DNA of 8,057 nt from Neisseriales bacterium. GTDB taxonomy: Bacteria > Pseudomonadota > Gammaproteobacteria > Burkholderiales > UBA11063. A model generated the notes under the pieces. That model saw only the letters and a list, made by a program, of their open reading frames with translations, had not been told where the DNA came from and did not search any database. Below, in pieces: positions 6,580 through 8,057 of this stretch (its first letter is position 1; the number at the start of each line of letters is the position of its first letter). Position numbers and translations under genes: made by a program. The DNA is taken from positions 1 through 8,057 of the forward strand of contig DPRZ01000202.1 in assembly GCA_003538525.1 (NCBI GenBank). The letters are read 5' to 3'.

Positions 6580-7680
6580 TTATGCTCCAATCGTTACAAC
6601 AGGAATTAAACCTTGAATATTTTCAATCCCCAAGCCAGCTCCAGTGCTTAAATGTAAGGTAGCACCATCCAAGCGAACTCCACCAACCACAGGATTAGAT
6701 TTAATCATCGCAATCGGATCTAAATCGACAAATTTAATATTACTTTTGCCAACCACGAAAGCCGCCATCGCCGCTAAGCCAATTGGTGACTCCAACATAC
6801 AACCTGCCATACAAGGCAAATTATGACTGGTTGCCAGATCATAAATTGGACGTGCAGCGTATAAACCACCAGATTTCATCAGTTTTATATTAATCCCATC
6901 AGCCATTTGCGCCTGAATAATCTTACTTACATCGCGCAAATTAAAGGCTGATTCATCGGCATAAATTGGAATCCGCGAATTATCACGCACGTATTTCAAA
7001 TTAGCATAATCCCAAGCTTTAACTGGTTGTTCAACCATAGCAATACCCAAATTATGCGCAGCTAAACTATCAATAATTTGTAAAGCTGACTTAGCATCCC
7101 AACCTTGATTCGCATCACTCAAAATACTAATTGAGTCCCCAACCGCTTCACGAATAGCTTTTAGTCGTTGAATATCTTCGGCAGGATTCAACCCAACTTT
7201 AATTTTCAGAGTTTCAAAACCCTGCGCCACAAATAGCTGCGCATCTTCCACCATTTCGGTAACCGCTTTAACACTCACCGTGGTTAAAATTTTAAGTTCA
7301 GGTTTACCGCCACCCAGAAACTTATACAACGGCTGGTGCATACTTTTAGCCACCAAATCGTGTAACGCAATATCTAGAGCGGCTTTAGCCGAGGTATTAT
7401 TTACGACACTATTTTGGATAGTCAGTAAGAGTTCCTCAAAATCAGCCGTATTTTTACCAATTAATTTAGCGGCAATAATTTTAAGCGCACCAATAATTGA
7501 TTCTTGACTATCGCCAGTAATCACAGGTGTCGAGGCTGCCGCACCATAACCCAACACACCGCTCGCCGTTTTAATAATTACCACGATATCTTCAACGTGT
7601 TCCGTACGCCGTAATGCCGTAATAAACGGACGAATTAAGGGAATCCGTAAATGGGCAATTTCAATTTGCGTAATTAGCAT
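6580..7680 (-). CDS. ykfB: Dipeptide epimerase, L-Ala-D/L-Glu epimerase type (enolase superfamily, MLE subgroup)
   Basis: A 366-residue cytoplasmic enzyme. Its capping domain (about residues 1-125) includes PVITGDS, as in B. subtilis YkfB. The barrel carries the full catalytic set: Lys159 and Lys161 in LKIKVG, metal ligands Asp189 (SDANQGW), Glu217 (VEQPV) and Asp242 (ADES), and Lys266 in NIKLMKSGG as the opposite-face acid/base. Asp319 and Asp321 in VDLDP form the DxD motif that in L-Ala-D/L-Glu epimerases holds the dipeptide's alpha-ammonium group; it argues against muconate cycloisomerase or o-succinylbenzoate synthase. The known role of YkfB and E. coli YcjG is to convert murein-derived L-Ala-D-Glu to L-Ala-L-Glu, which peptidases then split. 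The exact dipeptide preference here is inferred. The ATG follows the yciA stop by two bases, with GAGGAG (7694-7689) inside yciA, and the transporter follows one base after its own stop. Confidence 0.88.
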   Translation of the reverse strand: MLITQIEIAHLRIPLIRPFITALRRTEHVEDIVVIIKTASGVLGYGAAASTPVITGDSQESIIGALKIIAAKLIGKNTADFEELLLTIQNSVVNNTSAKAALDIALHDLVAKSMHQPLYKFLGGGKPELKILTTVSVKAVTEMVEDAQLFVAQGFETLKIKVGLNPAEDIQRLKAIREAVGDSISILSDANQGWDAKSALQIIDSLAAHNLGIAMVEQPVKAWDYANLKYVRDNSRIPIYADESAFNLRDVSKIIQAQMADGINIKLMKSGGLYAARPIYDLATSHNLPCMAGCMLESPIGLAAMAAFVVGKSNIKFVDLDPIAMIKSNPVVGGVRLDGATLHLSTGAGLGIENIQGLIPVVTIGA

Positions 7681-7682
7681 CG

Positions 7683-8057
7683 TTACTTCTCCTCATTAGT
7701 AAGTTGGCATGGTTTACCATTTTCATCAATTGCAACATAGGTAAAAATCCCATGCGTGACATGTTTGGATTCTTTACTGATATATGAGTAGGTCCAAGTT
7801 TCAATTTGAATTTTCATTGAAGTACGTCCACGATGAATTAATTGTGCAAAACAAGATACTACATCACCAACTTTGACTGGATTAATAAACGCCATGCTAT
7901 CAATCGAAACTGTCACCGCGCGCCCCGTTGAGGAATGCGCTTTGGCGACAATTCCGCCACCCAAATCCATTTGTGATAAAACCCACCCACCAAAAATATC
8001 GCCATTCGCATTGGTATCTGCTGGCATGGCAATGGTTTTCATAACTAATTCACCAGT
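7683..8057 (-). CDS. yciA: Acyl-CoA thioesterase YciA (5' end beyond the right edge)
   Basis: 124 residues plus the stop are present and the frame stays open to the right edge. The visible protein begins TGELVMKTIAMPADTNANGD, which aligns with the interior of E. coli YciA (GDLVLRTLAMPADTNANGD), so the Met at 8042 is internal and the true start is a few codons off the window. NANGDIFGGW (residues 17-26 of the visible part) carries the catalytic-site Asp20. VGDVVSCFAQL and FTYVAIDENGKP are further family segments. YciA is a hexameric hotdog enzyme of the cytoplasm that hydrolyses a broad range of acyl-CoAs, thought to manage CoA pools and acyl chains. Its last codons (NEEK) encode the Shine-Dalgarno of the epimerase gene, so the two genes are translationally linked. 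A functional tie to dipeptide recycling is not apparent. Confidence 0.93.
   Translation of the reverse strand, partial: TGELVMKTIAMPADTNANGDIFGGWVLSQMDLGGGIVAKAHSSTGRAVTVSIDSMAFINPVKVGDVVSCFAQLIHRGRTSMKIQIETWTYSYISKESKHVTHGIFTYVAIDENGKPCQLTNEEK
7689..7694 (-). promoter_or_regulatory. Shine-Dalgarno of the dipeptide epimerase, embedded in yciA
   Basis: GAGGAG on the minus strand lies in the last codons of yciA, eight bases before the epimerase ATG at 7680. Ribosomes finishing yciA would uncover or re-use it, which supports coupled expression. Confidence 0.8.

Noticed and set aside
6644..7507. Plus-strand frames inside the epimerase gene
   Set aside because: Antisense to a gene with every catalytic residue in place; no coding evidence of their own.

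Overview
The window is 8,057 bases of AT-rich bacterial chromosome. All eight genes that can be supported lie on the minus strand, so transcription runs from the right end to the left. The proteins look proteobacterial: the YciA thioesterase, the 661-residue transketolase and the MreB N-terminus all resemble gamma/betaproteobacterial versions. The gene order tkt-gap is familiar from those groups. The sequence alone does not settle the genus. There are no mobile elements, CRISPR arrays, rRNAs or tRNAs, and no gap between genes exceeds about 190 bases.

In transcription order (right to left) the first block is a tight cluster: yciA (5' end outside the window), a dipeptide epimerase of the L-Ala-D/L-Glu type, and a polytopic membrane transporter. 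The stop-to-start gaps are 2 nt and 1 nt, and each Shine-Dalgarno lies inside the preceding gene, so the three are very probably one transcript with coupled translation. After a spacer of roughly 186 bases come alanine racemase (alr) and a small hotdog-fold thioesterase 21 nt downstream of it. A 168-base AT-rich spacer with an extended -10 promoter leads to transketolase (tkt). A 166-base spacer with a good sigma70-type promoter leads to glyceraldehyde-3-phosphate dehydrogenase (gap). Only 26 bases later the first 65 codons of mreB run off the left end.

Two themes interleave. One is central carbon metabolism (tkt, gap). The other is the cell wall: alr supplies D-alanine for peptidoglycan, the epimerase converts the murein-derived dipeptide L-Ala-D-Glu to L-Ala-L-Glu for reuse, and MreB directs lateral wall synthesis. 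The transporter coupled to the epimerase has no assigned substrate and is the least understood part of the window; a role in uptake or export of murein peptides or amino acids is an inference from context only.

Start sites were revised for four genes (gap, the transporter, alr, yciA) from Shine-Dalgarno placement and family alignment. Three of the intergenic spacers hold inverted repeats just after a gene end, but none is followed by a T-tract, so no classical intrinsic terminator can be called.
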